DNA from: Acinetobacter calcoaceticus ANC 3811
GTDB taxonomy: Bacteria > Pseudomonadota > Gammaproteobacteria > Pseudomonadales > Moraxellaceae
DNA: 64,000 nucleotides
Assembly: GCF_000399665.1 (NCBI RefSeq)
Contig: NZ_KB976985.1
Location: 185,222-249,221, forward strand
Reading direction: 5' to 3'
Below the pieces are notes generated by a model. It was given only the letters and a program-made list of their open reading frames with translations. It did not search any database and was not told where the DNA came from. Within the stretch, counting starts at the first letter, position 1; the number at the start of each line of letters is the position of its first letter. A program made the position numbers and the translations under genes. Positions 28,012-37,348 of the stretch are shown one piece after another.

Positions 28012-29814
28012 ATGCCACAATACAAAGCGCCCTTACGTGATATGCAATTCGTTTTGCATGAATTATTAAATGCTGAAGAACACTATGCAAAATTACCTGA
28101 TTTCCAAGGTAACGTAAGCCGTGAATTGGTTGATCAATATTTAGAAGCTGCGGCAGACTTTTGTGAAAATGAACTTTCTCCTTTAAACCAAGTTGGTGAC
28201 CGCGAAGGTTGTACTTGGAATGATGGTGTAGTTACCACGCCAACAGGCTTTAAAGAAGCTTATCAAAAATATATTGAACTTGGCTTTCCGTCTTTATCAG
28301 CAGAAGAACAATACGGTGGTCAGGCTTTACCTAACTCTTTAGGTATTGCAATTTCTGAAATGGTTGGTACAGCAAACTGGTCTTGGGGTATGTACCCTGG
28401 CTTGTCTCACGGAGCTGTACGTACATTAGAACATCATGGTTCTGATGAACAAAAAAATACTTATTTACCAAACCTTGTTTCAGGTGTTTGGACAGGTACG
28501 ATGTGCTTAACTGAATCTCATGCAGGTTCGGACTTAGGTATTATCCGCTCTAAAGCAGAACCAAATGCTGATGGTAGCTATGCAATTTCTGGCGAGAAAA
28601 TCTTTATCTCTGCTGGTGAACATGACATGGCTGAGAACATCATCCATATCGTTCTTGCTCGTTTACCCGGTGCACCAAAAGGTACCAAAGGTATCTCATT
28701 ATTCATCGTTCCTAAATTCCATGTAAATGCAGATGGAACTGTGGGCGAGCGTAATGCAGTCCGTTGTGGTTCTATCGAACACAAAATGGGTATTCATGGT
28801 AACGCGACTTGTGTCATTAACTTTGACCAAGCTAAAGGTTACTTAATCGGACCTGAAAACCGTGGTTTGAACTGTATGTTCACCTTCATGAATACAGCAC
28901 GTATTGGTACTGCTGTTCAAGGTTTAGCAGCATCTGAATCATCTTTCCAAGGTGCGTTAACTTACGCAAAAGAACGTTTAGCAATGCGTTCACTTTCTGG
29001 TCCTAAAGCTCCAGAAAAAGATGCAGATCCAATTATTGTTCACCCTGCTGTTCGTAACATGCTTTTAACTCAAAAAGCATTTGCTGAAGGTGGTCGTGCA
29101 CTTGTTTACTTACTTGCTCAATATGCTGACATCGTTGAAAAAGGCGAAACAGAAGAAGAGCGTAAGTTTGCTGACAACATCTTGTCTTTATTGACTCCAA
29201 TTGCAAAAGCATTCTTAACTGAAACAGGTTCTGAGTCTGCTAAGCATGGTGTTCAAGTGTTCGGTGGTCATGGCTTTATTTCTGAGCATGGCATGGAGCA
29301 AATCGTACGTGATACACGTATTGCATGCTTGTATGAAGGTACAACTGAAATTCAGGCACTTGATTTGTTAGGTCGTAAAGTATTGCAAACTCAAGGTGCA
29401 ATGCTGAAAGACTTTACCAAAATGGTTCACAAATTTGTTGAAGCAAATAAAGACAACGCTGCCATGAAAGAATTTGTTGAGCCGCTTGCAGCTCTTAACA
29501 AAGAATGGGGCGATCTCACCATGCAAATTGGTATGCGTGCAATGCAAAACCCGGATGAAGTAGGTGCTGCTGCTGTAGATTACCTCTACTTCTCAGGTTA
29601 CATTACTTTAGCGTACCTATGGGCTCGTATGGCACTTGTTGCACAAGAGAAATTAGCAGAAGGTACGACCGATGTTAATTTCTACAACGCAAAAGTAACC
29701 ACTGCTCGCTTCTATTTCAAAAAAATCTTGCCACGCGTTCGCTCACATGTTGATGTGATTGCTGGTGGTGTAGATCCATTAATGTCATTAGATGCTGAAC
29801 ATTTCGCTTTCTAA
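28012..29814 (+). CDS. Acyl-CoA dehydrogenase (long form, copy 1)
   Basis: This FAD enzyme makes the first oxidation of an acyl-CoA in beta-oxidation or a related pathway. The 600 residues contain the N-terminal helical domain, WTGTMCLTESHAGSDLG (FAD/substrate loop), and YEGTTEIQALDLLGRK with the catalytic Glu region. A long C-terminal domain (PF12806-like) is typical of the DmdC/FadE5-like clade, so the substrate is uncertain. It is separated from its paralogue by a terminator, so each probably has its own promoter. Confidence 0.93.
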   Translation: MPQYKAPLRDMQFVLHELLNAEEHYAKLPDFQGNVSRELVDQYLEAAADFCENELSPLNQVGDREGCTWNDGVVTTPTGFKEAYQKYIELGFPSLSAEEQYGGQALPNSLGIAISEMVGTANWSWGMYPGLSHGAVRTLEHHGSDEQKNTYLPNLVSGVWTGTMCLTESHAGSDLGIIRSKAEPNADGSYAISGEKIFISAGEHDMAENIIHIVLARLPGAPKGTKGISLFIVPKFHVNADGTVGERNAVRCGSIEHKMGIHGNATCVINFDQAKGYLIGPENRGLNCMFTFMNTARIGTAVQGLAASESSFQGALTYAKERLAMRSLSGPKAPEKDADPIIVHPAVRNMLLTQKAFAEGGRALVYLLAQYADIVEKGETEEERKFADNILSLLTPIAKAFLTETGSESAKHGVQVFGGHGFISEHGMEQIVRDTRIACLYEGTTEIQALDLLGRKVLQTQGAMLKDFTKMVHKFVEANKDNAAMKEFVEPLAALNKEWGDLTMQIGMRAMQNPDEVGAAAVDYLYFSGYITLAYLWARMALVAQEKLAEGTTDVNFYNAKVTTARFYFKKILPRVRSHVDVIAGGVDPLMSLDAEHFAF

Positions 29815-29848
29815 CCATAGTTAGTTGCGATATGCAATGTTAAAAAAC

Positions 29849-29884
29849 AAAAAAGGACTGCTCAGTTTTGACGGTCCTTTTTTT
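29849..29884 (+). terminator. Terminator between the two acyl-CoA dehydrogenases
   Basis: AAAAAAGGAC pairs with GTCCTTTTTT over a loop of about 13 nt, ending in a T run, 35 nt past the first dehydrogenase stop. Confidence 0.85.
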
Positions 29885-29981
29885 ATAAAATCAATGATAA
29901 ATTTACACTTTAAATTCCATATCCATTTCGTTTTACAGGATATCTAGCACAGGCCAATGTGCACAAAAAAGGTGAACGATT

Positions 29982-31763
29982 ATGCCAATTTACAATGCTC
30001 CTTTAGCTGATATGAAATTCATCTTAAATGATGTATTTAAAGCAGAACAATTTTGGCAGTCTAATGAGAAACTCGCTCATGTAGATGCTGCAACAGCTGA
30101 AGCAATTTTAGAAGAAATGGCTAAATTTGCTCAGAACGTGACTCATCCATTAAACCGTACTGGTGATGAAGAAGGCGCTCGCTATGAAAACGGCGAGGTA
30201 TTCACACCAGCTGGTTTTAAAGATGCATTCCGTCAATATGCAGAAGGTGGTTGGATTGGCTTAGGTGCCGATGAAGAATGGGGCGGTCAAGGCATGCCAA
30301 AAATGCTCACCGTTCTTTCTGATGAAATGTTATTTGCAACTAACCCTTCATTTATGCTCTACCCGCTTCTTTCTGTGGGTGCAGGCATGGCTTTAAGCAG
30401 CTATGCATCTCAAGAACAAAAAGAAACTTACTTACCAAAGATTTACTCAGGTGAATGGTCGGGCACGATGTGTTTGACTGAACCACATGCAGGTACTGAT
30501 TTAGGTATTATTAAAACCAAAGCAGAACCTAATGAAGATGGTACTTATAACATTACAGGTACTAAAATCTTTATTACTGGCGGTGACAACGATTTAGCAG
30601 AAAACATCATTCATTTGGTACTTGCTAAAACTCCAGATGCCCCTGCGGGTTCACGCGGTATTTCGTTGTTCATCGTACCAAAGTATTTGGTGAATGAAGA
30701 TGGTTCATTAGGTGAACGCAACCTCGTTGGCCCAGGTTCGATCGAACATAAAATGGGGATTAAAGCATCTGCAACTTGTGTGATGAACTTTGATGCAGCA
30801 AAAGGTTACCTCGTTGGTAAAGAAAACGAAGGTCTTGCTGCCATGTTTGTCATGATGAACTACGAACGTTTATCAATGGGTATCCAAGGTTTAGGCGCAT
30901 CTGAATTTGCTTATCAAAATGCAGCGCAATATGCGACTGACCGTTTACAAGGTCGTAGTGCAGCTGGTGTTCAATCACCAAATAAACCTGCTGACAGCAT
31001 TTTAGTCCATGGTGATGTTCGTCGTATGTTGTTAAACGTACGTGCAAACAATGAAGCATCACGTGCTTTTGCAGTCTATGTTGGCCAACAGCTCGATATC
31101 ACTAAATTCTCAACTGATGCCGAAGCTGTGAAAAAAGCCAATAATCGCGTTGCGCTTTTAACACCAATTGCTAAAGCTTACCTCACAGATACCGCATTCC
31201 AAGCAACTTTAGATGCTCAGATGGTATTTGGTGGTCACGGTTATATTCGTGAATGGGGCATGGAACAATGTATTCGTGATCTTCGTATTGCTCAAATCTA
31301 CGAAGGAACGAACGGCGTTCAGTCTCAAGATTTAATTGGTCGTAAAACCATTAAATGTGGCGGTGCGTTCATTGCTGAATACATCACTGAAATTCGTGAC
31401 TTTGCAAATGACTTAGACACCGATTTGAACTTCATTAAAGATGCAACTTTAGATGCTGCAACTGAAATAGAAGCAATCACCCAGTTTATTATTGAACAAG
31501 CTGCTGAAAACGTAGACTTCCCGAATGCTGCTGCTGTTGATTATCTACATGCAGTTGGTTTACTCAGCTTCGCTTATATGTTTGCGAAAATTGCGGCGGC
31601 AGCAAAAGATAAGTCTGGTGATTTCTACCAAAACAAACTTGCTTTAGCTCAATACTTTGCTGATCGTATCTTGCCGGATATTGATGCACGTATTGCTAAA
31701 ATTAAAGCGGGTTCTGACTTAATTATGGGCTTCAGTGAAGACTACTTTACGAACCAAGCTTAA
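29982..31763 (+). CDS. Acyl-CoA dehydrogenase (long form, copy 2)
   Basis: This is a 593-residue paralogue of the preceding gene with the same layout: PIYNAPLADMKFILNDV at the N-terminus, WSGTMCLTEPHAGTDLGI, FGGHGYIREWGMEQCIRDLRIAQ, and YEGTNGVQSQDLIGRK. The pair clearly arose by an old tandem duplication, as many positions differ. It belongs to the same PF12806-containing clade, and different chain-length preference is likely but unproven. The start has AAAGGTGAACGATT before the ATG. Confidence 0.93.
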   Translation: MPIYNAPLADMKFILNDVFKAEQFWQSNEKLAHVDAATAEAILEEMAKFAQNVTHPLNRTGDEEGARYENGEVFTPAGFKDAFRQYAEGGWIGLGADEEWGGQGMPKMLTVLSDEMLFATNPSFMLYPLLSVGAGMALSSYASQEQKETYLPKIYSGEWSGTMCLTEPHAGTDLGIIKTKAEPNEDGTYNITGTKIFITGGDNDLAENIIHLVLAKTPDAPAGSRGISLFIVPKYLVNEDGSLGERNLVGPGSIEHKMGIKASATCVMNFDAAKGYLVGKENEGLAAMFVMMNYERLSMGIQGLGASEFAYQNAAQYATDRLQGRSAAGVQSPNKPADSILVHGDVRRMLLNVRANNEASRAFAVYVGQQLDITKFSTDAEAVKKANNRVALLTPIAKAYLTDTAFQATLDAQMVFGGHGYIREWGMEQCIRDLRIAQIYEGTNGVQSQDLIGRKTIKCGGAFIAEYITEIRDFANDLDTDLNFIKDATLDAATEIEAITQFIIEQAAENVDFPNAAAVDYLHAVGLLSFAYMFAKIAAAAKDKSGDFYQNKLALAQYFADRILPDIDARIAKIKAGSDLIMGFSEDYFTNQA

Positions 31764-31776
31764 TTAAATTCTTTAT

Positions 31777-31808
31777 GAAAAAGCGTCTGAATATTCAGGC
31801 GTTTTTTT
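31777..31808 (+). terminator. Terminator after acyl-CoA dehydrogenase copy 2
   Basis: AAAAGCGTCTGAAT pairs with ATTCAGGCGTTTT (one G-U pair) and ends in T7, 14 nt past the stop. Confidence 0.88.
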
Positions 31809-31885
31809 ATTTTGTATTTACTATTTCCATTAGCATGAAATTTGTTTAATTTCTAAACATTAAGAAACAAACAAAAGATCTTACT

Positions 31886-32368
31886 ATGCCTGATCCTAAA
31901 AAATACGAGCGAATACTTGACCGTTTTGGTCATTACGCCGTAGAAGTCTTCCACTATTTAGCCCTGTTTATTATTGGATGTATGGTGGCTTGGTCCGCAG
32001 CCAATACTGTTTTTGAAATTTTAACCGTCAAAAAGTATGCTTCAATTGATGATATTTTATTATTATTTATATACTTAGAACTTGGGGCGATGGTTGGAAT
32101 TTACTTTAAAACTAACCATATGCCTGTACGCTTTCTTATTTATGTTGCGATTACGGCCTTAACGCGCCTACTCATTTCAGATATTCAACATGACCATAAA
32201 GCTGATATGGACCAAGTCATTATTACCGGCTCAATTCTTATTTTAGCTTTGTCTATTTTGGTGGTTCGTTTTGCATCTTGGAATTATCCTTCAGTGATGA
32301 AAGAGAAACATGCAAAAACATCAACAACGTTAAAGCCTCCTCAACCTCAAGATGATGAGTTAGCATAA
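31886..32368 (+). CDS. psiE: Phosphate-starvation-inducible PsiE family protein
   Basis: This 160-residue inner-membrane protein has about four membrane segments. The family feature EVFHYLALFIIGCMVAWSA is followed by LLLFIYLELGAMVGIYFKTNHMPVRFLIYVAITALTR. The role is not defined. It has an isolated position with a terminator on each side. No Pho box was seen by eye. Confidence 0.9.
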   Translation: MPDPKKYERILDRFGHYAVEVFHYLALFIIGCMVAWSAANTVFEILTVKKYASIDDILLLFIYLELGAMVGIYFKTNHMPVRFLIYVAITALTRLLISDIQHDHKADMDQVIITGSILILALSILVVRFASWNYPSVMKEKHAKTSTTLKPPQPQDDELA

Positions 32369-32369
32369 A

Positions 32370-32396
32370 AAAATGGCCTCAATATTGAGGCCATTT
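32370..32396. terminator. Terminator between psiE and the RcnB-like gene
   Basis: AAATGGCCTC / GAGGCCATTT with an AATATT loop is flanked by A and T tracts and serves both convergent genes. Confidence 0.88.
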
Positions 32397-32416
32397 ATAT
32401 ATTCTAGATTTCAAAA

Positions 32417-32800
32417 TTAACGAACACGATAAATTTGATGTTTTGAATCTACGAGTAAATATTGGTTCGGTGTTTTCACCCAACGGTATCCACGTGGCGG
32501 CTCATACAAACGATGCGATCTCCAGTCTGAAACATAATAGCGACTATTGCGGTATTCTGCTGGAACACGATCGCCACGCTTAAATGCTACATATCGACCA
32601 TAGTGCTTACCGCGATCGGCATTTGACCACTGTGGAGCGCGATGATCATTTCTGTAGTCATGACGGCGGTCATCACGATGCTCATATCGATCATAGTTTT
32701 TACCATGATTATTGTCCCAACGATGACTTGTATCGGCCATCGCAGTAGCTGACATACCCAACATTAATGTTGAAAGTACAAGAACGATTGGCTTTTTCAT
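32417..32800 (-). CDS. RcnB-family periplasmic protein
   Basis: This 127-residue protein has a signal peptide (cut at AMA-DTSH). The mature N-terminal part is rich in His, Asp and Arg (HRDDRRHDYRNDH), and the conserved C-terminal domain reads GDRVPAEYRNSRYYVSDWRSHRLYEPPRGYRWVK. RcnB proteins affect nickel and cobalt balance in E. coli, but many family members have unknown roles. The start is ATG after GGAAATAGTCC. It is monocistronic. Confidence 0.88.
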   Translation of the reverse strand: MKKPIVLVLSTLMLGMSATAMADTSHRWDNNHGKNYDRYEHRDDRRHDYRNDHRAPQWSNADRGKHYGRYVAFKRGDRVPAEYRNSRYYVSDWRSHRLYEPPRGYRWVKTPNQYLLVDSKHQIYRVR

Positions 32801-32858
32801 GGACTATTTCCTTTTATCTTGATCTGAAGCTAGATTAAAAGAGAGTCAAGGAGAAACC

Positions 32859-32954
32859 ATGAATAAAACAGCTTTGATTGATATTGTTTGTAATGACTAT
32901 AAAGAAAATATGAAGAATCTGTATCTGTGCTACCATTACCATTTTTCAAACTAG
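32859..32954 (+). CDS. Possible 31-codon ORF with strong ribosome binding site
   Basis: The ATG at 32859 follows CAAGGAGAAACC, a near-perfect ribosome binding site. It encodes 31 residues beginning MNKTALIDIVCNDYKENMK and ends 10 nt before the GTG start of the next gene, in another frame. It could be a leader peptide that couples translation, a remnant, or chance. Its N-terminus resembles the start of HU-type proteins, but nothing else does. Confidence 0.35.
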   Translation: MNKTALIDIVCNDYKENMKNLYLCYHYHFSN

Positions 32955-32964
32955 GTCAATTGCT

Positions 32965-33411
32965 GTGTCTGAAATCAGTTTTGAACGTCTTCATCAATTT
33001 TTTTGCAAAGTTCCAACCGTACAAGAAGCCCGTATCATGGCTCATGGAGCAGATGGCGAACATGCTTGGTGGTTTAAGTTCAGCATTGATGTAGAACATC
33101 CGCTAGCATGGCAAACAGTTCAAGAATTAGGACATGTTTTAAACTATCTCTCGACGAATGAACGTCTACCGACTTTATTCTTCCCTGTTTCTCCACCGCC
33201 TTACATGAACGGTGAAGCGAAAGACTTTTTATCGTGGATTATTCAGTGTAACCATCCTGAATTTAACCCAGATGTGGTCTGTGACTGGCTTGAGGCACGT
33301 TTACCAAATCCTGTGGATGATGAGTCGCAGTGGAAAATTAAGACTGATTTGAGTGAGTTGGAAAAGTTAGATGATAAGACTTTGGATCAGTTGATTCCGC
33401 CAGCACCTTAA
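32965..33411 (+). CDS. Conserved hypothetical protein
   Basis: This 148-residue acidic cytoplasmic protein has no signal or TM segment. Segments such as HAWWFKFSIDVEHPLAWQTVQELGHVLN and TLFFPVSPPPYMNGEAKDFLSWII resemble widespread uncharacterised proteins, but I cannot name the family. It starts with GTG at 32965, with AGG 9-10 nt upstream. The structured repeat element lies downstream. Confidence 0.75.
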   Translation: MSEISFERLHQFFCKVPTVQEARIMAHGADGEHAWWFKFSIDVEHPLAWQTVQELGHVLNYLSTNERLPTLFFPVSPPPYMNGEAKDFLSWIIQCNHPEFNPDVVCDWLEARLPNPVDDESQWKIKTDLSELEKLDDKTLDQLIPPAP

Positions 33412-33491
33412 AATATTCAAAGTTTTATTCTCTTTTTTAATTAGCACGACGGAGTCTTACCGCTTTAAGTTCTAGTTGTAGTAGCCAATTC

Positions 33492-33682
33492 GTTACTTTG
33501 GTTTCGCCCAAAGTAACCAAAAGCATTTGTCATCCACAAAACCTGAGGTACGAATAGCAAAGATTAATAATCTTTGCCGTACCGCAAGGCGAAAGCTATG
33601 CTTGAGTTTGAACTACGCACTTTGTTTGTCTTGCGCTCGAAGCAAACGATGTTTGCTTTCCCTCGCTCAGGTTGTGGATGAC
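33492..33682. repeat. Multi-hairpin intergenic repeat element
   Basis: Four nested or adjacent stems occupy the gap between a hypothetical gene and the PLD gene. They are GTTACTTTGG/CCAAAGTAAC (33492-33517); outer arms GTCATCCACA...CCTGAG (33529-33547) with CTCAGG...TGTGGATGAC (33666-33682); GGTACG...GCAAAGATT with AATCTTTGC-CGTACC (33547-33583); and AAGCAAAC/GTTTGCTT (33640-33658). An open frame of 66 codons crosses it but is not protein-like. It resembles palindromic intergenic repeats of gammaproteobacteria. Confidence 0.7.
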
Positions 33683-33723
33683 TCTAGGCACAAGCCATTT
33701 TTGGAAAACTCCAAAGATGGTCA

Positions 33724-35187
33724 TTAGAAAGTAGACAATCCTGACCATTCCATAAAACGATAAATCCAATACTTCACTTTAGACTCATCTGCATACTTCG
33801 CGTAATCCACGCTCATCTGTCTACCTTGTAAGTTTGACCAAGAAGTATTGAAGTAATCTTGAGCATCTTTAAAAACTTGATCTTGAACTTTACCCATAAC
33901 CAACATATCTGTTTCAAGGTTATAATTTTTTAAATTACGGGCTGTAAAATTAGCAGATCCCACAATTAACTCAGCGTGTTGGGCGTTATATTTCAAAATC
34001 ATTTTGCTATGGTTCTGCTCACCATGTGTGTCACACCAACGGATTGGAATGCCCGTAGCATGTAACTCTGAAGCAACTTGTCGATTAGGAATACCATTCT
34101 TTTGTCGGCCAAATGCATCTTTATTTGGATCAAGTAGAACTCGGACAATAACCCCTCTCTCTTGAGCACTTTTTAGAGCCTGAATAATCTTGCGTTCAGA
34201 CAAATAGAACATACTTAAATCAAGATGCTCTTTAGGCTTAGCTGAATTAATCAATTTCAATACAGATTGATAAATGGCCCCTTCAGTTAACACCTGAACT
34301 TGAGGTTTAGTTACGTCTTTTTCGAAGTCACCTAAAATGAGCGATGGAGAACTACTACCTGACATTCGCGCAACCGCGGCTTCAGTTTGTAGAACATCCG
34401 CTGCTGTCGCTCCTGTTACTACTAATGCAACATTTGAGTGTCTAGAACTACCATCATGGGGATTTGCTGAAGTCACCAGTGACTTCCAACCAGCATCAGT
34501 ATCGACAACTACAGTTTTACGGTGATTTGCCTTAAAGTTAAATAAGTTCAAATAACTGCGCAGTGTAATTTTTTCATCACCGAATGGATTTGGTAACCAG
34601 CCTTTCTCAGGGTTATTTCCCACATTCTGACAGCAGATATACCATAAGCCTGACCAGAACGGATTAGAAGCACGTAAAGGGCCTAAATTGGTTTCAACTA
34701 CCTCAACACCTGCTTGACGTAACTGGCGGTAATGTTCAGGGCTTAAACCACCATATACCGAGTTAATCGGATCAGTAATTAATACAATCTGGATTAGGCG
34801 ATTTTGTCTTTTTTTACTGACTAATGCATCGGTTAACTCTTGCATTAATGGTCTTTGTTTCAGTTTTGAGTCACCTACTTCTGAATTAAACAAGAACATA
34901 TCCACCACAACCGTGGTCTTTGCCTCATCAATCATTTTCAAAATTTCATCAAAGATATGCTGATCAACCTGTTGTTGCCCTTTTGCATCAAGGTAGGTTT
35001 TATCTGCTAAAAATTTAACATCGGCATGTCTAAGCTTGCCACTAAAGTTAATCCCTTGCGGCAATGGTTTTACTGTGTGGTAAATTGCTGATGCAAGATA
35101 TGCAATAGCAACAACGCAAAGTAATATCGCCATATAACGACGCCCTGACCAATTTATTTTTTGATGAATTCGTTGAAAAATACGCAT
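33724..35187 (-). CDS. Phospholipase D-like protein
   Basis: This 487-residue protein has an N-terminal membrane anchor (MAILLCVVAIAYLASAIY). The first HKD motif is HRKTVVVD near residue 219. The second is HSKMILKY near 393, where the usual Asp is missing, followed by GSANFT. It belongs to the PLD/cardiolipin-synthase superfamily; the substrate is uncertain and Acinetobacter encodes several such enzymes. The ribosome binding site lies in the arm of the znuD terminator. It faces the repeat element and is 75 nt downstream of znuD. Confidence 0.9.
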   Translation of the reverse strand: MRIFQRIHQKINWSGRRYMAILLCVVAIAYLASAIYHTVKPLPQGINFSGKLRHADVKFLADKTYLDAKGQQQVDQHIFDEILKMIDEAKTTVVVDMFLFNSEVGDSKLKQRPLMQELTDALVSKKRQNRLIQIVLITDPINSVYGGLSPEHYRQLRQAGVEVVETNLGPLRASNPFWSGLWYICCQNVGNNPEKGWLPNPFGDEKITLRSYLNLFNFKANHRKTVVVDTDAGWKSLVTSANPHDGSSRHSNVALVVTGATAADVLQTEAAVARMSGSSSPSLILGDFEKDVTKPQVQVLTEGAIYQSVLKLINSAKPKEHLDLSMFYLSERKIIQALKSAQERGVIVRVLLDPNKDAFGRQKNGIPNRQVASELHATGIPIRWCDTHGEQNHSKMILKYNAQHAELIVGSANFTARNLKNYNLETDMLVMGKVQDQVFKDAQDYFNTSWSNLQGRQMSVDYAKYADESKVKYWIYRFMEWSGLSTF

Positions 35188-35226
35188 AAAAAAGACCTAA
35201 CTTGATGCTTTCAAATTAGGTCTTTT
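35188..35226 (-). terminator. znuD terminator abutting the PLD start codon
   Basis: On the minus strand AAAAGACCTAA pairs with TTAGGTCTTTT and the T run leads directly into the PLD ATG at 35187. The only ribosome-binding-like AGG for the PLD gene is in the descending arm. Confidence 0.85.
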
Positions 35227-35262
35227 GGATTGATTTTTCAAGTTTAGTTTCGTGTTAAAGCC

Positions 35263-37314
35263 TTAAAAACTAAAATCAACACCTACTGTAAAATTGCGTC
35301 CAACTTGTGGAATATTTGATAGGAACGATGCATGTTGATAAACCGTGTCATCTAACAAATTATTCGCTTTCATATAAACACGATAATCTGTTTTTGCACC
35401 ATATTGCCCAGAATATGCCACTCCAAGATTGAGCATGTTATAGCCTTCAGTGTCAGTCTCGTAAGCTGCGATCTTATCTTGGTTAAAGACATGATAATAC
35501 TCAGCAGAACCACTAAAACCATCACCAAAATCTGCATCGACTTTAGTACCTAAACGTCCTGCTGGAATACGCGGAGCATTACCTTCTGCATCAATTTTAC
35601 CGCGTACATAGTCACCAAAAGCACTGATCTTGTACATTGGGGTAATTTGATAACCAATTTCACCCTCTGCACCATAGAAGCGTGCTTTATCTTGAGTGTA
35701 TTGAACTAAACGGAAGTCTTTATAACGGTCAAGGGTTTGTGCATAGATGTAGTCATCAAACCAGTTATGGTAAACATGAAGATGGTAATCAAGTTTGTCA
35801 TTATCAAAATGCAAACCTAACTCAACATTATTCGATTTTTCCTTACTGAGTTGATCATTTCCTAACTCATAAGTATTTGTCGCAAAGTGCCCACCATTTG
35901 CATATAACTCTTGAGCTAAAGGTAAACGTTCCTGATGTGAAGCGACAAAAGAAAGTTTGTAGTTCGGTGCAAACTCCCAATTCGCAGCACCTGCATAAGA
36001 AAATGCAGAGCCATCAAAATCTTGTTTAGAGTTATCGTCTACATCAACTTCTTGCTGATCTGCACGTGCAGAAAGCTCAAAGTGTACGTCTTTCCATTGC
36101 TTATGTTCTAAAGCAAATACGCTCCACTTTTTAGTAGTAGTCGGTGCCATAAATGCTTCTTCGCCAGTTAAATTCAGTTTTTGCTGTCCTAACTGTGCAC
36201 CGATCACCCCTTCCCAACTTGCAATTGGGTTATGTACTAACTCAACACGTCCGTCATAGCCTTTGTTTTGGAATCGGGTTGCAATTGCTCCCTCTTCAAT
36301 TTCATCATGTTGATAGTCGGTATAGCTCGCTTGTGCACGTAACTTTTGGAAGCCTGCAAACGGATCATTTAACTCAGTTTTAAAATCATAACGCTCAGAT
36401 TTTAAGTCAATCCATGGACCGCCATGTTCGTGATCATGAGCTTCTTCATCACTATGACCTGCATGGTCATGATCTCCACAATGCAAGCTCAGATCATCTA
36501 CATGGCAGGTTTCGTATTCATGACTATGCCCCGGTAAACCATATTGATCGCGACGGTTGCTATAAGAAATACCCGTATAACCACGGTCATAAATCCAAGA
36601 CAACCCGACGTTAACTGAATCACCCTGAGCAAAAGTATTGTCTACACGGCGCTCTTTTTCACCTTCATGAATGTAATTTGGCGCAATGTAGTTATTCGCA
36701 TCACGTGTTAACCCCTCAACACGTAAAGCAACTTGGCTACCCAAGCCAACAGTTACTCCAGCGCTCGCCAGTTTTTCATCACTTCCAGTGTTGTAACGTA
36801 AGCCAACTTGTCCTTCATAACCATTTTCAGGCATTTGCGTAGGGATCTTGTTATCAATAACGTTGACTAAACCACCTACAGTTCCAGCACCAAACAGTAA
36901 AGTTGAAGGGCCTCGAATCACTTCGACTTGCTTCGCAAGCACAGGATCTACAGTTACCGCATGGTCAGGAGACAAGGTCGAAACATCAATATTTTCTGAT
37001 GAATTTTGAAGTACTTTAACGCGTGGCCCATCTTGTCCACGAATCACTGGACGACTCGAACCAGCCCCAAACTGATTAGCATAAATTCCTACTTCACTAC
37101 TCAGCGCATCCCCAATGGTGGCGGCACCTTGCGATAAATGCTTTTGATCAACAACAGTATCTGCAACTGCAAAATCTTGTGAAGTTTGCTCAAGTGGATG
37201 AGCCTTAATTCGAATAGTTTCTAACTTTTCAACATTTTCACTTTCTGCTGCAAACGAAGGAACGGATATGACAGCTAAAATGGATATGGTCAAAATATTT
37301 TTATAAAACTGCAT
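35263..37314 (-). CDS. znuD: TonB-dependent zinc receptor ZnuD
   Basis: This outer-membrane receptor takes up zinc, with energy from TonB. The 683 residues have a signal peptide (cut near SFA-AESE), a plug with RPVIRGQDGPRVKVLQN and RGPSTLLFGAGTVGGLVNVID, and a barrel ending in VGVDFSF. A large external loop rich in His and Asp (around residues 276-310, with HCGDHDHAGHSDEEAHDHEH) is a likely zinc trap. A Zur-type palindrome lies 35 nt upstream of its start. It resembles ZnuD of A. baumannii and Neisseria. Confidence 0.94.
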   Translation of the reverse strand: MQFYKNILTISILAVISVPSFAAESENVEKLETIRIKAHPLEQTSQDFAVADTVVDQKHLSQGAATIGDALSSEVGIYANQFGAGSSRPVIRGQDGPRVKVLQNSSENIDVSTLSPDHAVTVDPVLAKQVEVIRGPSTLLFGAGTVGGLVNVIDNKIPTQMPENGYEGQVGLRYNTGSDEKLASAGVTVGLGSQVALRVEGLTRDANNYIAPNYIHEGEKERRVDNTFAQGDSVNVGLSWIYDRGYTGISYSNRRDQYGLPGHSHEYETCHVDDLSLHCGDHDHAGHSDEEAHDHEHGGPWIDLKSERYDFKTELNDPFAGFQKLRAQASYTDYQHDEIEEGAIATRFQNKGYDGRVELVHNPIASWEGVIGAQLGQQKLNLTGEEAFMAPTTTKKWSVFALEHKQWKDVHFELSARADQQEVDVDDNSKQDFDGSAFSYAGAANWEFAPNYKLSFVASHQERLPLAQELYANGGHFATNTYELGNDQLSKEKSNNVELGLHFDNDKLDYHLHVYHNWFDDYIYAQTLDRYKDFRLVQYTQDKARFYGAEGEIGYQITPMYKISAFGDYVRGKIDAEGNAPRIPAGRLGTKVDADFGDGFSGSAEYYHVFNQDKIAAYETDTEGYNMLNLGVAYSGQYGAKTDYRVYMKANNLLDDTVYQHASFLSNIPQVGRNFTVGVDFSF

Positions 37315-37348
37315 TGGATGTGTCCCGGATCACGATATGTTTTATTTT

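Noticed and set aside
33527..33727. 66-codon plus-strand frame over the hairpin repeat
   Set aside because: It follows repeat palindromes, has no ribosome binding site and an unusual composition; treated as part of the repeat element.
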